From assembly GCA_016186905.1 (NCBI GenBank), contig JACPKS010000080.1, forward strand, positions 1-50,053: a stretch of DNA of 50,053 nucleotides. The letters run 5' to 3'. Under the pieces are notes generated by a model that worked only from the letters and a program-made list of their open reading frames with translations, was not told the DNA's origin and did not search any database. Origin of the DNA: Deltaproteobacteria bacterium (GTDB lineage Bacteria > Bdellovibrionota > UBA1018 > UBA923). Each line of letters begins with the position of its first letter. The stretch's first letter is position 1. A program made the position numbers and the translations under genes. This document shows, one piece after another, positions 24,653 through 34,705 of this stretch.

Positions 24653-27253
24653 AATAAACCCGACGGAGAAGTGGATTTGAGTGGGCGGGTCGTCCTTGCG
24701 CGGATTGAGCTTGATGCCGTAGTCGAGATTCACGGGTCCGATCGGGGTGAGGTAGTGCAGACCGGCGCCCGATCCGACACGCAGGAACGGCCGGATCCCG
24801 AAATTGTCGATGTAGAGGTTTCCCGCGTCTAGAAACGGCGCGAACTTCAATTCGCCTGCGAGCGGCAAGTCAAACTGGGTGCGTAGATTCAGATAGGTAA
24901 GGGTACCTTTGATCGAGATCGCGTCCACGTTGATCGAATCCTCGGTATAACCTCGGATACTCGCGTAGCCACCGAGCCGAAAAAGCTTGATCAGCGGAAT
25001 CGGGCGCCCCTGGATGTTGGAACGCTCGAATCCGCCGGTGAGGACGTTTGACCAGACGATGTCCTTCGTGAGCGGAACATACAAATGCGTTCCGCCCGTC
25101 CATCGATAGTATCCCGTGGCGTTCGCGCTCTCGGGAGTCTCTCCTGAAAACGCCGGATCCGCGTATTCGAGCGAAAGCGAAGAAACCTGACCTCGCGTCG
25201 TGGTGAAGGGACTGTCGCGCGTGTCGTAGACAAGCGCCGGGTTGAGGCTTCCGATCAGCAGCTGCTGGTTATCGATGTCGGATTTCGCCACCTGGCCGAA
25301 TTCGTCCAAAACGAAAACGTCGAACTGCCGGATGCGCTCGAGCTTGTAATAGAGTTTCGCGGTAACCGAATCCGTGAAGAACTTGCGCTCGAAACCCGTC
25401 GTGAACCGCGTCGACGAAGCGTTGAAATTGGGGGGGAACCGCTCCTTGCTCGTGCTTATTCCGGCGGAATAAAGCGTGCGCGTGCCGAAGAACCGCGGTT
25501 CGATAACCGCGGAGTCGACTTTGTATTCGGTGAACCGGTATTGCTCGTTCACGCGGCGGTTGGTCTCGGCTCCGAGGGTGCCGATCCAGTTTTTGCCGAG
25601 AAAATTGTTGTAGCTCACGCGGCTGAACGCGCGCACGCCGAGGTCGGAACGAAAGCCGGGGCCGGCCTCGAACGCGCCGGGCGGCGTTTCCTTGAGCTCG
25701 ACCACCGCGATACGGTAATCCTTCCCTTTCGAGGAGGGTTCAGCCCGGATTTTCACCTCCGAAAAAAGACCGAGCTTGCGAAGGTTGTTTTCGGTCTCGA
25801 CGATTTTGTCGGAAAGCCACCAGTCTCCCGATGCGAAAGCCACTTCGCGCTCGACGACGTAAGGTTTTGTCAGGTCGAGTCCGACGATCCGGATCGCATC
25901 GACCCGCGCGCGCGCACCCTCCTGAATTTCGAATTTCACGTTGGCGAGGCGGTTATTCGAGGAAAACGACACGATCGCGTTATCCGGAGTAATGATCGTG
26001 AAATTGAGAAATCCATCGGAAACGTAGCGCGCGCGCAACTTCTGTATGCCTTCCTCCAAAGCGAACGGATTGAACGGCTCGCCTTCGTTCATCCGCAGGA
26101 TCGCGCGAACCGCCTCGGGCGAAAGATGACGCGCGCCTTCGATCTCAATACGTCCGACGATCGTCTGCTCGCCTTGCGAAATCTGGATGGCCACGCTGAA
26201 ATCGTCGAATTCTTTCGTTTTGCTCTTCATCTGCTGAATGGTCTTCGCGACAAGCTTGGCGGAAAGAAAGCCTTTGGACTTGAGATCCTCGGTCACGAGG
26301 TCGATCCCTTTGTCGACGTCGCGGTCGACGTAATATCCGCGCTGCACGTAACGCGAAACGCCCGTCTCGAAGACGGCCCTCGCGGCCGCCGCGTTCTCCG
26401 GGCTCATGCCTTCCCACTTCAGCTCGCGCAGTCTTGCGCGCGCGCCCTCAAGGATGTGAAACGTCACGTGTTTCGTGTTTTCTTTTTCCGCGATCCGCGG
26501 GTCAACGCGAATCCCGTTATAAGCGCGGTTGCGGTACTCGTCCATGAACTTGCGCTGAATCACCGCGACGTAATCGCGGCCGAGCCCGGTGGCGCGAAGC
26601 TGCGTGATGAATTCATTGAACTCGCCCTTGGTGAAAACCGTATTTCCCTGAAAACCGAAGCTCACGCGCTCGCCATAGCTGACTGCCGAGATCACGTCGA
26701 CGGCGGTTCGGTCTTCGTTGAAGTCAAGCGTCACGCGATCGGTGTTCACCAGAATGTAGTCCTGGTCCACCAGCCATTCGCGCAAATCACGCAAACGGTC
26801 GGACAGCCATTCCTCGTCGTAGCGATCGCCGGGCGATACGCCCGCGACGGAATTCATGCGCGACTTGAACCTCTCGAAGATATGCTTGCTCTTGAAGCCG
26901 GGCGGATCCTCGATCGTGAAAGAGCGGATCAGGCAGGGCGGACCCTCTTCCACCCTGACGAAAACGGCAAGGTTTTTATCCGGAAGCGGCTCCGGCTTCA
27001 CGTCAACCTCGGCGCGATGGAATCCGCGCTTGGCATAGTAATCCACGACGATCTTGCGCATGACTTCCCGAAGATTTTCGCGATAGACGTCGCCCGGAGA
27101 AAAGGGGATCAGGCTTTCAAGGTCGCGAGGCTGGATGTTTTTGAGCCCGATGTACTCGATCCGGCCGATCTGCTTGTCCACCGCGAACGCGCGCGGCATG
27201 AGGGCGAGGAAACCGAGCAGAATGGCCGCGAGCGCCGCGTTTCCCTTCGTCAC
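24650..27253 (-). CDS. Omp85-family outer-membrane assembly protein (BamA/TamA-like)
   Basis: An 867-residue Omp85 protein. A signal peptide ends at ALMPRAFA. Several POTRA repeats follow (about 25-480; examples IGRIEYIGLKNIQPRDLE and ARVDAIRIVGLDLTKPYVV). A 16-strand beta barrel fills about 500-867, including LIKLFRLGGYASIRGYTED with the conserved arginine-glycine of the lid loop. The C-terminus is IHFSVGFI. Its ATG overlaps the stop of the TamB-like gene by 4 nt, so it is more likely TamA than the housekeeping BamA. The POTRA number seems higher than the three usual for TamA; a BamA role remains possible. The stop codon lies on palindromic repeat D. Confidence 0.87.
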   Translation of the reverse strand: MTKGNAALAAILLGFLALMPRAFAVDKQIGRIEYIGLKNIQPRDLESLIPFSPGDVYRENLREVMRKIVVDYYAKRGFHRAEVDVKPEPLPDKNLAVFVRVEEGPPCLIRSFTIEDPPGFKSKHIFERFKSRMNSVAGVSPGDRYDEEWLSDRLRDLREWLVDQDYILVNTDRVTLDFNEDRTAVDVISAVSYGERVSFGFQGNTVFTKGEFNEFITQLRATGLGRDYVAVIQRKFMDEYRNRAYNGIRVDPRIAEKENTKHVTFHILEGARARLRELKWEGMSPENAAAARAVFETGVSRYVQRGYYVDRDVDKGIDLVTEDLKSKGFLSAKLVAKTIQQMKSKTKEFDDFSVAIQISQGEQTIVGRIEIEGARHLSPEAVRAILRMNEGEPFNPFALEEGIQKLRARYVSDGFLNFTIITPDNAIVSFSSNNRLANVKFEIQEGARARVDAIRIVGLDLTKPYVVEREVAFASGDWWLSDKIVETENNLRKLGLFSEVKIRAEPSSKGKDYRIAVVELKETPPGAFEAGPGFRSDLGVRAFSRVSYNNFLGKNWIGTLGAETNRRVNEQYRFTEYKVDSAVIEPRFFGTRTLYSAGISTSKERFPPNFNASSTRFTTGFERKFFTDSVTAKLYYKLERIRQFDVFVLDEFGQVAKSDIDNQQLLIGSLNPALVYDTRDSPFTTTRGQVSSLSLEYADPAFSGETPESANATGYYRWTGGTHLYVPLTKDIVWSNVLTGGFERSNIQGRPIPLIKLFRLGGYASIRGYTEDSINVDAISIKGTLTYLNLRTQFDLPLAGELKFAPFLDAGNLYIDNFGIRPFLRVGSGAGLHYLTPIGPVNLDYGIKLNPRKDDPPTQIHFSVGFI

Positions 27254-30200
27254 TTGAACCTCAGCTTGAATTTCAGATCCGCGCCCAGCGAAGTTCTGGA
27301 GTTTTGGGGTTGAGCGCCGCGCTGATCTTCGTAAACGCCGAGCAGCGACCAGCGCCGGCCCATCTCGTACTCCAGATTGAGGCTTTGCTGACGGCTGTCG
27401 CCCACGCCGACCGTGGTGCCGGCGGATGCATTGAGATTTTTCGTGATCTGTTTCTGCAGCACGACTTTAGGCGAGACCGTGGCGGACACGTCGCCCGACT
27501 GTGCCCTGAAAATGCTTTCCGGCGCGAGGTTCTGGGACTGGTCAAGCCTGAGCTTCACCCCGAATTTTTCCTGAAGCCCGCGGTTGATGCTCGTCTGGGT
27601 GAAGAGCAGTCCGTACATTTCGTCGCGCGTGTACGCCTCACGGTCGCCGCGCGAGAGGTTCTGGAAGCCCGACGACGTCACTCCGAGTGTCAGCAGGTTC
27701 ACGATATCGTTCTGCGAAAGAGGCGGCTGCGACTGGAAGTTAAGCTGGTAATCCGACACCTTCCCCGTCGCCACGAGAAAGATTTTGTAGCCTTTCATCT
27801 CGGTCTGCCCCGTGAGATCGAACTCGGGGTCGAGCACGGCGGGGTTCGTGAAACGCAGGTTTCCGCTTTGAATCGCGAAGTAGTTGTCTTTGAAAAAAAG
27901 TTTTCCGTGAAGGACGCTCACGTTGCCGAGCAGGCGAGGAGAGCGCAGCGACTGGATCACCTTGAGATTTCCCCTGAGCTCGGAGTCGAAAAGGTCGTTG
28001 CGAACGGTAATGCCCTTGTCAGCCACGAGATCGAGATCGAGATCCAGAAGCTCGAAATCCCCGGATCCGCCTCTTCCCCCCTGCGGAAAAAATTTCGACG
28101 AACGCAGGACGCGAGAGCCCTCGCTGACGTTGAAGTTCTCGCGGATCAGCGCCTCTGAGATCACGAAAGAGCCTTTCACGCGGTAAGGAAGCGCCGTGCC
28201 CTTGACCGCGATCCTGCCCGACGCGCGCGCGTACGTGACCGGGTAGACTTTAACCTTGGTGTTATCGAGCAGGAACTGGAAGTCGAGATCCGGCGCCTTG
28301 TAGTAATACAGCTCCGCGCGGCCCGAACCGCTGGCCCGCCCGCCGGCGAATTTCGCGGCGATGTCCGAAACGCGAACGGCCGAGTCGTCCCAATGAACGC
28401 GGTATTTGAGACTCTCGAACGGCTGTTCGATCGAGCGGAACCGGGCGTCGGATTCCGCGACTTCGATGTCGGCCTTGAAGACCGGCGAATCCGCGGCGCC
28501 GCTCAGCCCTCCCTTCACCTTCGCTACTCCGTGAAAGGATTCGATCTCGGGAACCAAGAGCTCCAAGAACGCGAGACTCCATGAGCCACCAAGGTCGTAA
28601 GCGATTCTTCCGTCTTCGACCTTGCCGCCGACGAGAAGATCCGTGTTCTCTCCCTTGAAGCGAGTTCCTTCGAACCGATAATTGCCGTCGCGAATGTCGA
28701 GATGAAAGGGCCGCTCCAGCGCCACGGACGAGCGCGGCCGTCGGAGCGCGAACGATTTGAGGTCAATGACGCCGGAGAGGCGGCTCATCTCGCCGGTTCG
28801 GAACTGCAGCTTGGCGCTGCCGCTGACTTCCGAGCCGATACCCGGCTCCGACGCGATCGCGGGATTGAGCGCGACGAGTGCCGGCAAAAAGTCGAACTTT
28901 TCAGAGCTGCCTTCAAATGACGACGCGTCGCCCTTTCTCCAGCCGAGGTCCATGGCGGCGTTTCCTCGGCCTCCGAAAACCGAGGCCTTGGCCTTGAGCC
29001 TGACGCCGTCGCTTTGAAGAGTGAGGTCGGAAGACGGTATCACGTAGTTTTTCACGATGCCGGCTCCGACGTTCAGGTGCAGCGAACCTTTGAGGGCGCC
29101 GATTTTTCCGTTCCCCTGGGCTTCGAAGGTGATCGGCGCGCGGTACGGAATGTCGAGAAGCCCCAGGCGATCGATGTCGTAGGTCGAAAAACCGTCGGTG
29201 CGCACGTCGAACTTCAGAACATCGTCAGCGCCGAACGCGACGTTGCCCCGAAGCCAGCCGTTCTTTTTTTGAAGCGAGATGTTCTCGCCGACGAAGCCGC
29301 CGCGAACGTAGCCGGCGCGAAACGTCCCCTGCCGGAAGGCCTCGAGACGGTAATCGGCGTTGGAAATTTCCATGTCGCCGAGAATGACCAATTCGCTCGT
29401 GTCGGTCTTGCCCGACACCGCGATCTCGCCGCTCATCTGGCCCGTGAGGTCGTAAGGATACCAAGGCACCGATTTATCGAGGAACGGCGTGAACATCTTC
29501 GCGAAGTCTTGGATCGTGCCGCGTGGAACTTTCACGTTCATGTCGATGACGTCGGTGGCGCCGAGATTGACGCTGCCGTTGGCGACGCTTTCCAAGCGCC
29601 CTTGCTTCGTCTTGAGATCCTTGAAGCGCAGGGTGTCTTTGCTGTCGTCCCAGACGATACGCCCCACGACGTCGCCCAGGTTGAGATTCAGATAACGTCC
29701 TTCCTTGAGTTGCGCGTCGAACGTGAGGAGAACATCGGGTTTTTTTCCTTTGACCGTCCAGTGCAGCGGGCCTTGGCCTGCGATCTCGAACGCCGAAAGC
29801 TTGCCGAGATCCTGCAGGCGGACGTCGCCGCGGATGTCGAGGTCAAAGCCGTCCTTGCCGTCGATTTTTCCGGTCGCGACAAGGGCGGAGCTCGCAAGCG
29901 ACGCTTCGGCGCGCTCGACCCGCACGCCTTCGGTGCCGGCCTCGATCGAGCTTTTCAGCCCTAGCGACGGGATCGCGAGAAGCACCTTGAGCGGTTTTTT
30001 CAAGCGCGGTTTCTGGTTGTCGATGGAAAAATCCTTGATTTGAAAATCGGTTTTCGCCTTCACGAGAATCGACGGCTCGGCTGACTTGCTTTTTCGGCTC
30101 CATGAGAGCTCGGTGTCGGCGTCGCCGCTGATCGACATCTTCATGAAAAACACGTCATCGGCGAGAGGACCCAGAAGACGATGGAGGTTCGCGTTGGCGA

Positions 30201-31383
30201 GCTCGATCTTCGCGCTCAGGCTTCCCGCCTGAAGGTTCGTATCGTAACTCGCGCGGTTGACCCGCACCGATCCGTCCCCGAGACGGATCTCGGCTTGCTC
30301 AAGTGTGGCGACTGGCGGCTTCCACGCGACCTGCAACTCCGCTTTTTCGGCTCGCCAGCCCGCGATCCGCGCTTCTTCAACCTCGGCCGTCACCCGCGTT
30401 TCAAGCGTCTTCTCGAAGTCGGCGAAGTCAGCCGTAGCGGCGCCCTCGATGCGCAACATCCCCTCGGCATCGAGCTTCGGCGGAAGTTTCACGTATCTTC
30501 CAAGCGACGGATCCTTGAGCCATTCGGTCACCGGACCGCGCACGATGTAGCGGAGACCGGCCTTCATGGATTTCGGCTCGAGGATATTTCCGCGCAGCAA
30601 TCCCTCCACGTGCAGGTTTCGCGTCGCATCCTGAAGCGAAAAACTCCGGAGCTGGACCTGATTGGAGGAGATCCCGACGGACGCGCGAAGCTGCGTGAGA
30701 TCTTGCTTCATCCCAAACACTTCAAGCGCCGTCGCGCCGAGGTCGAACGCGAAATCGTAGGCGGGATCTTTGTCGAGAGAGCCTTTTCCGACGGTAAGTT
30801 CCTTCGCGTACGTGCGCAATACGATCGGCTGTCCCTCGGGGAGCGCGATCTTCAGGTCCAAGCTCGAGTCGGCGAGACCAACGCCGCGGAAATTGAAGCG
30901 GAAGAGCTTGTCCCACGAAAGGGCTTGGGCGGCCCTGCGCTTTTCGAGGTCGCGATCACGGCCCTTGAAAAATCCGCGATCGAGGTCAAGCTTAAGCTTC
31001 GCTCCGTGGATCGTCACTCCGCTGATGTTCACGGCACCCGAAAAGAGCTGGAAGAGCTCGAAGGTGACCTCAACACCCTTCGCGTCAAGCTTGGTGCCGG
31101 ACGGGAGTCCGACGACGTTTTTTCCTTTGAGCGTGATCGAAGGATCATGAAGAACGACGCCGGGAGGAAGAATCTTCACCGACAACGAGGAAAACGCGCC
31201 GTCGATTCCAAAGTCAGCCAGCAGATGCTCGACGGCGAACTTCGTCAGTCGCGCGGCGAAGTACTTGCTTTGGATGAGGATCAGGGGCGCGGCGACGGTG
31301 ACCACAAGAATCGCGACGAGGATCCAGCGGGCCTGAGCTTTGCGACGATCTCGTCTGTCGCCCTTCTTGCGGTGCGCTTTCAT
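27250..31383 (-). CDS. tamB: TamB-like AsmA-family envelope protein
   Basis: A very large 1377-residue protein with a basic cytoplasmic N-terminus, one transmembrane anchor (about residues 20-42) and a long periplasmic region of beta-rich repeats. This is the taco-shell architecture of TamB/AsmA proteins, which bridge the membranes and are linked to phospholipid transport and outer-membrane protein assembly. The C-terminal DUF490 block is recognisable: GKLFFKDNYFAIQSGNLRF, FDLTGQTEMKGYKIFLVATG and PPLSQNDIVNLLTLG. It is followed, with 4-nt overlap, by the Omp85 gene, the classical TamA partner. It overlaps the upstream TPR gene by 4 nt as well. Confidence 0.88.
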   Translation of the reverse strand: MKAHRKKGDRRDRRKAQARWILVAILVVTVAAPLILIQSKYFAARLTKFAVEHLLADFGIDGAFSSLSVKILPPGVVLHDPSITLKGKNVVGLPSGTKLDAKGVEVTFELFQLFSGAVNISGVTIHGAKLKLDLDRGFFKGRDRDLEKRRAAQALSWDKLFRFNFRGVGLADSSLDLKIALPEGQPIVLRTYAKELTVGKGSLDKDPAYDFAFDLGATALEVFGMKQDLTQLRASVGISSNQVQLRSFSLQDATRNLHVEGLLRGNILEPKSMKAGLRYIVRGPVTEWLKDPSLGRYVKLPPKLDAEGMLRIEGAATADFADFEKTLETRVTAEVEEARIAGWRAEKAELQVAWKPPVATLEQAEIRLGDGSVRVNRASYDTNLQAGSLSAKIELANANLHRLLGPLADDVFFMKMSISGDADTELSWSRKSKSAEPSILVKAKTDFQIKDFSIDNQKPRLKKPLKVLLAIPSLGLKSSIEAGTEGVRVERAEASLASSALVATGKIDGKDGFDLDIRGDVRLQDLGKLSAFEIAGQGPLHWTVKGKKPDVLLTFDAQLKEGRYLNLNLGDVVGRIVWDDSKDTLRFKDLKTKQGRLESVANGSVNLGATDVIDMNVKVPRGTIQDFAKMFTPFLDKSVPWYPYDLTGQMSGEIAVSGKTDTSELVILGDMEISNADYRLEAFRQGTFRAGYVRGGFVGENISLQKKNGWLRGNVAFGADDVLKFDVRTDGFSTYDIDRLGLLDIPYRAPITFEAQGNGKIGALKGSLHLNVGAGIVKNYVIPSSDLTLQSDGVRLKAKASVFGGRGNAAMDLGWRKGDASSFEGSSEKFDFLPALVALNPAIASEPGIGSEVSGSAKLQFRTGEMSRLSGVIDLKSFALRRPRSSVALERPFHLDIRDGNYRFEGTRFKGENTDLLVGGKVEDGRIAYDLGGSWSLAFLELLVPEIESFHGVAKVKGGLSGAADSPVFKADIEVAESDARFRSIEQPFESLKYRVHWDDSAVRVSDIAAKFAGGRASGSGRAELYYYKAPDLDFQFLLDNTKVKVYPVTYARASGRIAVKGTALPYRVKGSFVISEALIRENFNVSEGSRVLRSSKFFPQGGRGGSGDFELLDLDLDLVADKGITVRNDLFDSELRGNLKVIQSLRSPRLLGNVSVLHGKLFFKDNYFAIQSGNLRFTNPAVLDPEFDLTGQTEMKGYKIFLVATGKVSDYQLNFQSQPPLSQNDIVNLLTLGVTSSGFQNLSRGDREAYTRDEMYGLLFTQTSINRGLQEKFGVKLRLDQSQNLAPESIFRAQSGDVSATVSPKVVLQKQITKNLNASAGTTVGVGDSRQQSLNLEYEMGRRWSLLGVYEDQRGAQPQNSRTSLGADLKFKLRFK

Positions 31384-32231
31384 CGCACTTTGTCCGCGAC
31401 GTCCCTGTATTTCGGGTTAAGCCGGTAAACGCGCCGGTAGAACTCGCGCGCGCGCTTCGGGTCGCGGAGCGCTTCGAAAGCCATGCCCATGAGATAAAGC
31501 AAGTCCGTCTTCTCGCTTTCGGCGAGATTGAAATCCCTGACGAGCGGCTCGAGTTTCAGCGTCGCCTCGATGGCCTTTCCGCCCGCGATAAGCGCCAAGC
31601 CGAGCAGGTATGCGCCCTCGATCCGGTAATCGGCGTAACGAGCCACGGTTTCAAAAACCTGCGCCGCGGTCTCGTGCAGGCCCATCTCCAGGTTCGCGAC
31701 GCCAAGGTCAATGCGTTCGCGCGGCGGAAGGGCCAGTGCCGCCGCAACGACTCTCTTTCGGTAAGCTTCGTGAACGCCCTCGTCGGCGAACAGGTCTGGC
31801 ACAACGCGGCCGTCGGACTTCGCGATGCCGAGCTGAAGATCGGCGTCGAGTTTTTCGAGCACTTCGCGCGGGTCGATTCCGGCGATTTCGCCGCTCTCAA
31901 CGCCCGTATTCGCCGCGCTTCCCGTCGAATCGACGTGGCCGAGGAGATCGCGCATCTCGCGGGCCTGGATCTCATCGAGCAAGGCGCGCGCCTCGACCTG
32001 ACCGGGAACGCGAATCAGGATCCTGCGCAGGAGTTTTTTCGCATCCTCGAGAAAGTTTTCGCCGATCAGGGCGCGCCCGCGACGCAATTCTTCTTCGACA
32101 GGCGACGCGCCGGGCGGCGCCGCGCCCGCGAAACCCGCGGCCGGTCCGGCAACGAGAAGGTCCTCGCCGAGATCGACGCGGGTACCTTCGAAGCCCGGCT
32201 TCTTTTTTTCCCGATCAGTTCCCGAAGACAC
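31380..32231 (-). CDS. TPR-repeat protein
   Basis: A 283-residue soluble protein. Its N-terminal 55 residues are Gly/Ala/Pro-rich and probably disordered. Two TPR-like clusters follow, one near residues 55-95 (RRGRALIGENFLEDAKKLLRRIL) and one over residues 160-280 (ANLEMGLHETAAQVFETVA, then GMAFEALRDPKRAREFYRRV and YRLNPKYRDVADKVR). Such repeats mediate protein contacts. No signal peptide is seen. Its stop overlaps the tamB start by 4 nt, suggesting a function tied to that system. I recognise no more precise family. Confidence 0.8.
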   Translation of the reverse strand: MSSGTDREKKKPGFEGTRVDLGEDLLVAGPAAGFAGAAPPGASPVEEELRRGRALIGENFLEDAKKLLRRILIRVPGQVEARALLDEIQAREMRDLLGHVDSTGSAANTGVESGEIAGIDPREVLEKLDADLQLGIAKSDGRVVPDLFADEGVHEAYRKRVVAAALALPPRERIDLGVANLEMGLHETAAQVFETVARYADYRIEGAYLLGLALIAGGKAIEATLKLEPLVRDFNLAESEKTDLLYLMGMAFEALRDPKRAREFYRRVYRLNPKYRDVADKVR

Positions 32232-32289
32232 GAATCCCCTTCAAGGCCTCAATTAGACGGATGAAGCCCTGTCTTTTTATTTTAACCCG

Positions 32290-33633
32290 CTAGTCGAACT
32301 TGGGGATGAACTGTTCGAGAAACCGCGTGTCGTACTGGGCAGTTTTGAACCGGGGATCGAGCAAAATTTTCCTCTGGAAAGTCATATTCGTGCGTATTCC
32401 GGCGATCACGCACTCCGAGAGCGCTCCGGTCATTTTCTGGATCGCCTCCTCGCGGGTGCGCGCGTGACAGATAATCTTTCCGATCATGGAATCGTAGAAC
32501 GGCAGAACCGTATATTGCTGGTAGACGAACGAGTCGACGCGCACGCCGAACCCGCCTGGGGGGTGGTACGCCGTGATCAATCCGGGACTCGGCGCCATGC
32601 GCTCGGGATCCTCGGCGTTGATCCGGCATTCGATCGCGTGACCGGTGAACGTCACCTCTTCTTGCGTGAATGAAACCTTTTCTCCGGCGGCGATGCGGAT
32701 CTGTTCCTTGATCAGATCACGCCCGGTGACCATCTCGGTTACGGGATGTTCGACCTGGATGCGCGTGTTCATCTCCATGAAATAATGATTCTTGCTCTCG
32801 TCGAGAAGGAACTCGACCGTCCCGACGTTCGTATATCCGACTCTGCGGCAAAGCTGCAGGGCCGATTCGCCCATGCTTGCGCGAAGCTTCGCATCGACCG
32901 CGGGCGAGGGCGACTCCTCGATGACTTTCTGGTGCCGGCGCTGAACGGTGCAGTCGCGCTCGCCCAGGTGCACGCAGTTTCCATGCGCGTCGCACACGAC
33001 CTGTATCTCGACGTGCCGTGGATGCTCGCAGAATTTCTCGAGATAACAGTCGCCCAACCCGAACGCCGCGGCCGCCTCGGCGCGCGTGCGCTCGAACGCG
33101 TTCCGCATCTGCGCGCGGTGATAGATGATCTGGATGCCGCGGCCGCCGCCGCCCGCGGTCGCCTTGAGCATGACGGGATAGCCGATCTCCTCGGCTTTTT
33201 TCTCGGCCTCGGAGGCATCGGCGAGGATCCCGCTTCCCGGCAGCATCGGCACGCCCGCCTCGCGCGCGATTTTTCGCGCGACCGCTTTGTCGCCCATCTT
33301 CGCGATCTGATCGGGCGCCGGACCGATGAACGCGATCCCGCACTGCTCGCAGACGCGCGCGAAATCGGCGTTCTCGGCGAGAAAACCGTAGCCGGGATGA
33401 ATCGCGTCGGCGCCGGTAAGATCCGCGGCGCTCATGATCGCCGCCACGTTGAGGTAACTCAACTTCGCGGGCGCCGGCCCCACGCACACCGACTCGTCGG
33501 CGAGCTTCACGTGCAGGCTGTGTTCGTCGACCTTCGAGTAGATCGCGACGGTGGCGATACCCATTTCCTTGCACGCGCGAATCACTCTCAGCGCGATCTC
33601 ACCACGGTTTGCGATCAGGATTTTCTTGAACAT
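32290..33633 (-). CDS. accC: Biotin carboxylase subunit of acetyl-CoA carboxylase
   Basis: A 447-residue biotin carboxylase, which carboxylates biotin on AccB using ATP and bicarbonate in the first step of fatty-acid synthesis. MFKKILIANRGEIALRVIRA, HPGYGFLAENADFA, the ATP-grasp glycine loop GGGGRGIQII, HVEIQV, RDCTVQRRHQKVIEE and EMNTRIQVEHPVTEM are all intact. Length is normal. ATG 33633 gives the family N-terminus; a TTG at 33642 is the only upstream option. It lies 14 nt after accB. Confidence 0.97.
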   Translation of the reverse strand: MFKKILIANRGEIALRVIRACKEMGIATVAIYSKVDEHSLHVKLADESVCVGPAPAKLSYLNVAAIMSAADLTGADAIHPGYGFLAENADFARVCEQCGIAFIGPAPDQIAKMGDKAVARKIAREAGVPMLPGSGILADASEAEKKAEEIGYPVMLKATAGGGGRGIQIIYHRAQMRNAFERTRAEAAAAFGLGDCYLEKFCEHPRHVEIQVVCDAHGNCVHLGERDCTVQRRHQKVIEESPSPAVDAKLRASMGESALQLCRRVGYTNVGTVEFLLDESKNHYFMEMNTRIQVEHPVTEMVTGRDLIKEQIRIAAGEKVSFTQEEVTFTGHAIECRINAEDPERMAPSPGLITAYHPPGGFGVRVDSFVYQQYTVLPFYDSMIGKIICHARTREEAIQKMTGALSECVIAGIRTNMTFQRKILLDPRFKTAQYDTRFLEQFIPKFD

Positions 33634-33647
33634 TCGCGGCAAGAGGC

Positions 33648-34100
33648 TCAGACGGGATCGATGAGAAAGAGCGCCTCGCCGTACTCGACCGGCTGGCCGT
33701 TCTCGGCAAGAACCGAAACGATCTTGCCGCTGGTCTCGCTCTCGATTTCGTTCATGAGCTTCATGGCCTCGATGATGCAGAGTACATCGCCTTTTTTCAC
33801 CATCTGGCCTTCTTTGACGTAAGGCTCGGCTTCAGGCGACGGCGAACGGTAGAACGTGCCAACGAAAGGGCTCAATACGTTCGCATAACGATCCTCGTCC
33901 TTGCCCGAAGTTTTTTTCTGCGGCTCGGGAGCATGAACCGCCGGATGTGCCGCGAACCCTCCGGAAACGACCGTCGTAGCGGCGTCAAGCGCCGTGCGAA
34001 TGCGGATCTTCTGCTTGCCGTCCTCGACTTCGAGCTCGGCGAGCTTGTTTTTTTTCGCGAGGAGGAGAAGTTTTTCGAGAGTTTTCAGGTCAAATGCCAT
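33648..34100 (-). CDS. accB: Biotin carboxyl carrier protein of acetyl-CoA carboxylase
   Basis: A 150-residue BCCP. The N-terminal dimerisation helix region ([28 protein letters not shown]), a Pro/Ala-rich linker and the C-terminal biotinyl domain are visible. The biotin-accepting Lys114 lies in [28 protein letters not shown] is the conserved thumb region. It lies between efp and accC, a widespread bacterial order. Confidence 0.97.
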   Translation of the reverse strand: MAFDLKTLEKLLLLAKKNKLAELEVEDGKQKIRIRTALDAATTVVSGGFAAHPAVHAPEPQKKTSGKDEDRYANVLSPFVGTFYRSPSPEAEPYVKEGQMVKKGDVLCIIEAMKLMNEIESETSGKIVSVLAENGQPVEYGEALFLIDPV

Positions 34101-34109
34101 GCCGTGCAC

Positions 34110-34673
34110 TCACTTGTTGAGCTTTTCAACATACGCGTAGTCGCGCGTGTCGACTTTGACGAGATCGCCTTCCTTGATGAAAAGCGGAACCGTGATCTTC
34201 GCGCCCGTTTCAAGCAGCGCGGGCTTCTGCGAATTCGAAACGGTGTCGCCCTTGAAGCCAGGCTCGGTTTCGGTGACTTTCAGCTCAACGAAGGTCGGAA
34301 GCTCGATGCCAATCGCCTTTCCGTTATGAAAGAGCACCTGAATTACCGTGTTTTCCTTGAGAAAATCTTTTCCGTCGCCGATGACCGACGCGTCGAGCGG
34401 CTGCTGCTCGTAATTGGCGACGTTCATGAAATAGAAGTGATCGCCCTCGCGATAGAGGTACTGAAATTCGACGTTCTCCATGTCGGGCTTGTCGACCTTG
34501 TCGCCGGATTTGAACGTCTTTTCGATGACGTTGCCGTTGAGCATGTTCTTGAGCTTCGTTCTTACGAACGCGCCGCCCTTGCCGGGGCTCACGAACTGAA
34601 AATCCACGATCGTATAAGGAATCCCTTCGACTTCGATCTTGAGATTCTTGCGAAACTGGTTGGTCTGATACAT
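34110..34673 (-). CDS. efp: Elongation factor P
   Basis: A 187-residue EF-P, which rescues ribosomes stalled on polyproline stretches. The three OB/KOW-type domains are present. The tip loop VSPGKGGAF has Lys32 in the position that is modified in many bacteria. No epmA, epmB or earP gene is in the window, so modification cannot be judged. Many products here are proline-rich. It sits 9 nt upstream of accB in the same transcript direction. Confidence 0.97.
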   Translation of the reverse strand: MYQTNQFRKNLKIEVEGIPYTIVDFQFVSPGKGGAFVRTKLKNMLNGNVIEKTFKSGDKVDKPDMENVEFQYLYREGDHFYFMNVANYEQQPLDASVIGDGKDFLKENTVIQVLFHNGKAIGIELPTFVELKVTETEPGFKGDTVSNSQKPALLETGAKITVPLFIKEGDLVKVDTRDYAYVEKLNK

Positions 34674-34705
34674 CGGGCCAGCTTAGACAAAGGCCGCCTC
34701 GCCTG

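Noticed and set aside
25541..27313. Plus-strand frame of 590 codons opposite the Omp85 gene.
   Set aside because: It is an antisense shadow. The opposite strand encodes POTRA repeats and a barrel with signal peptide.
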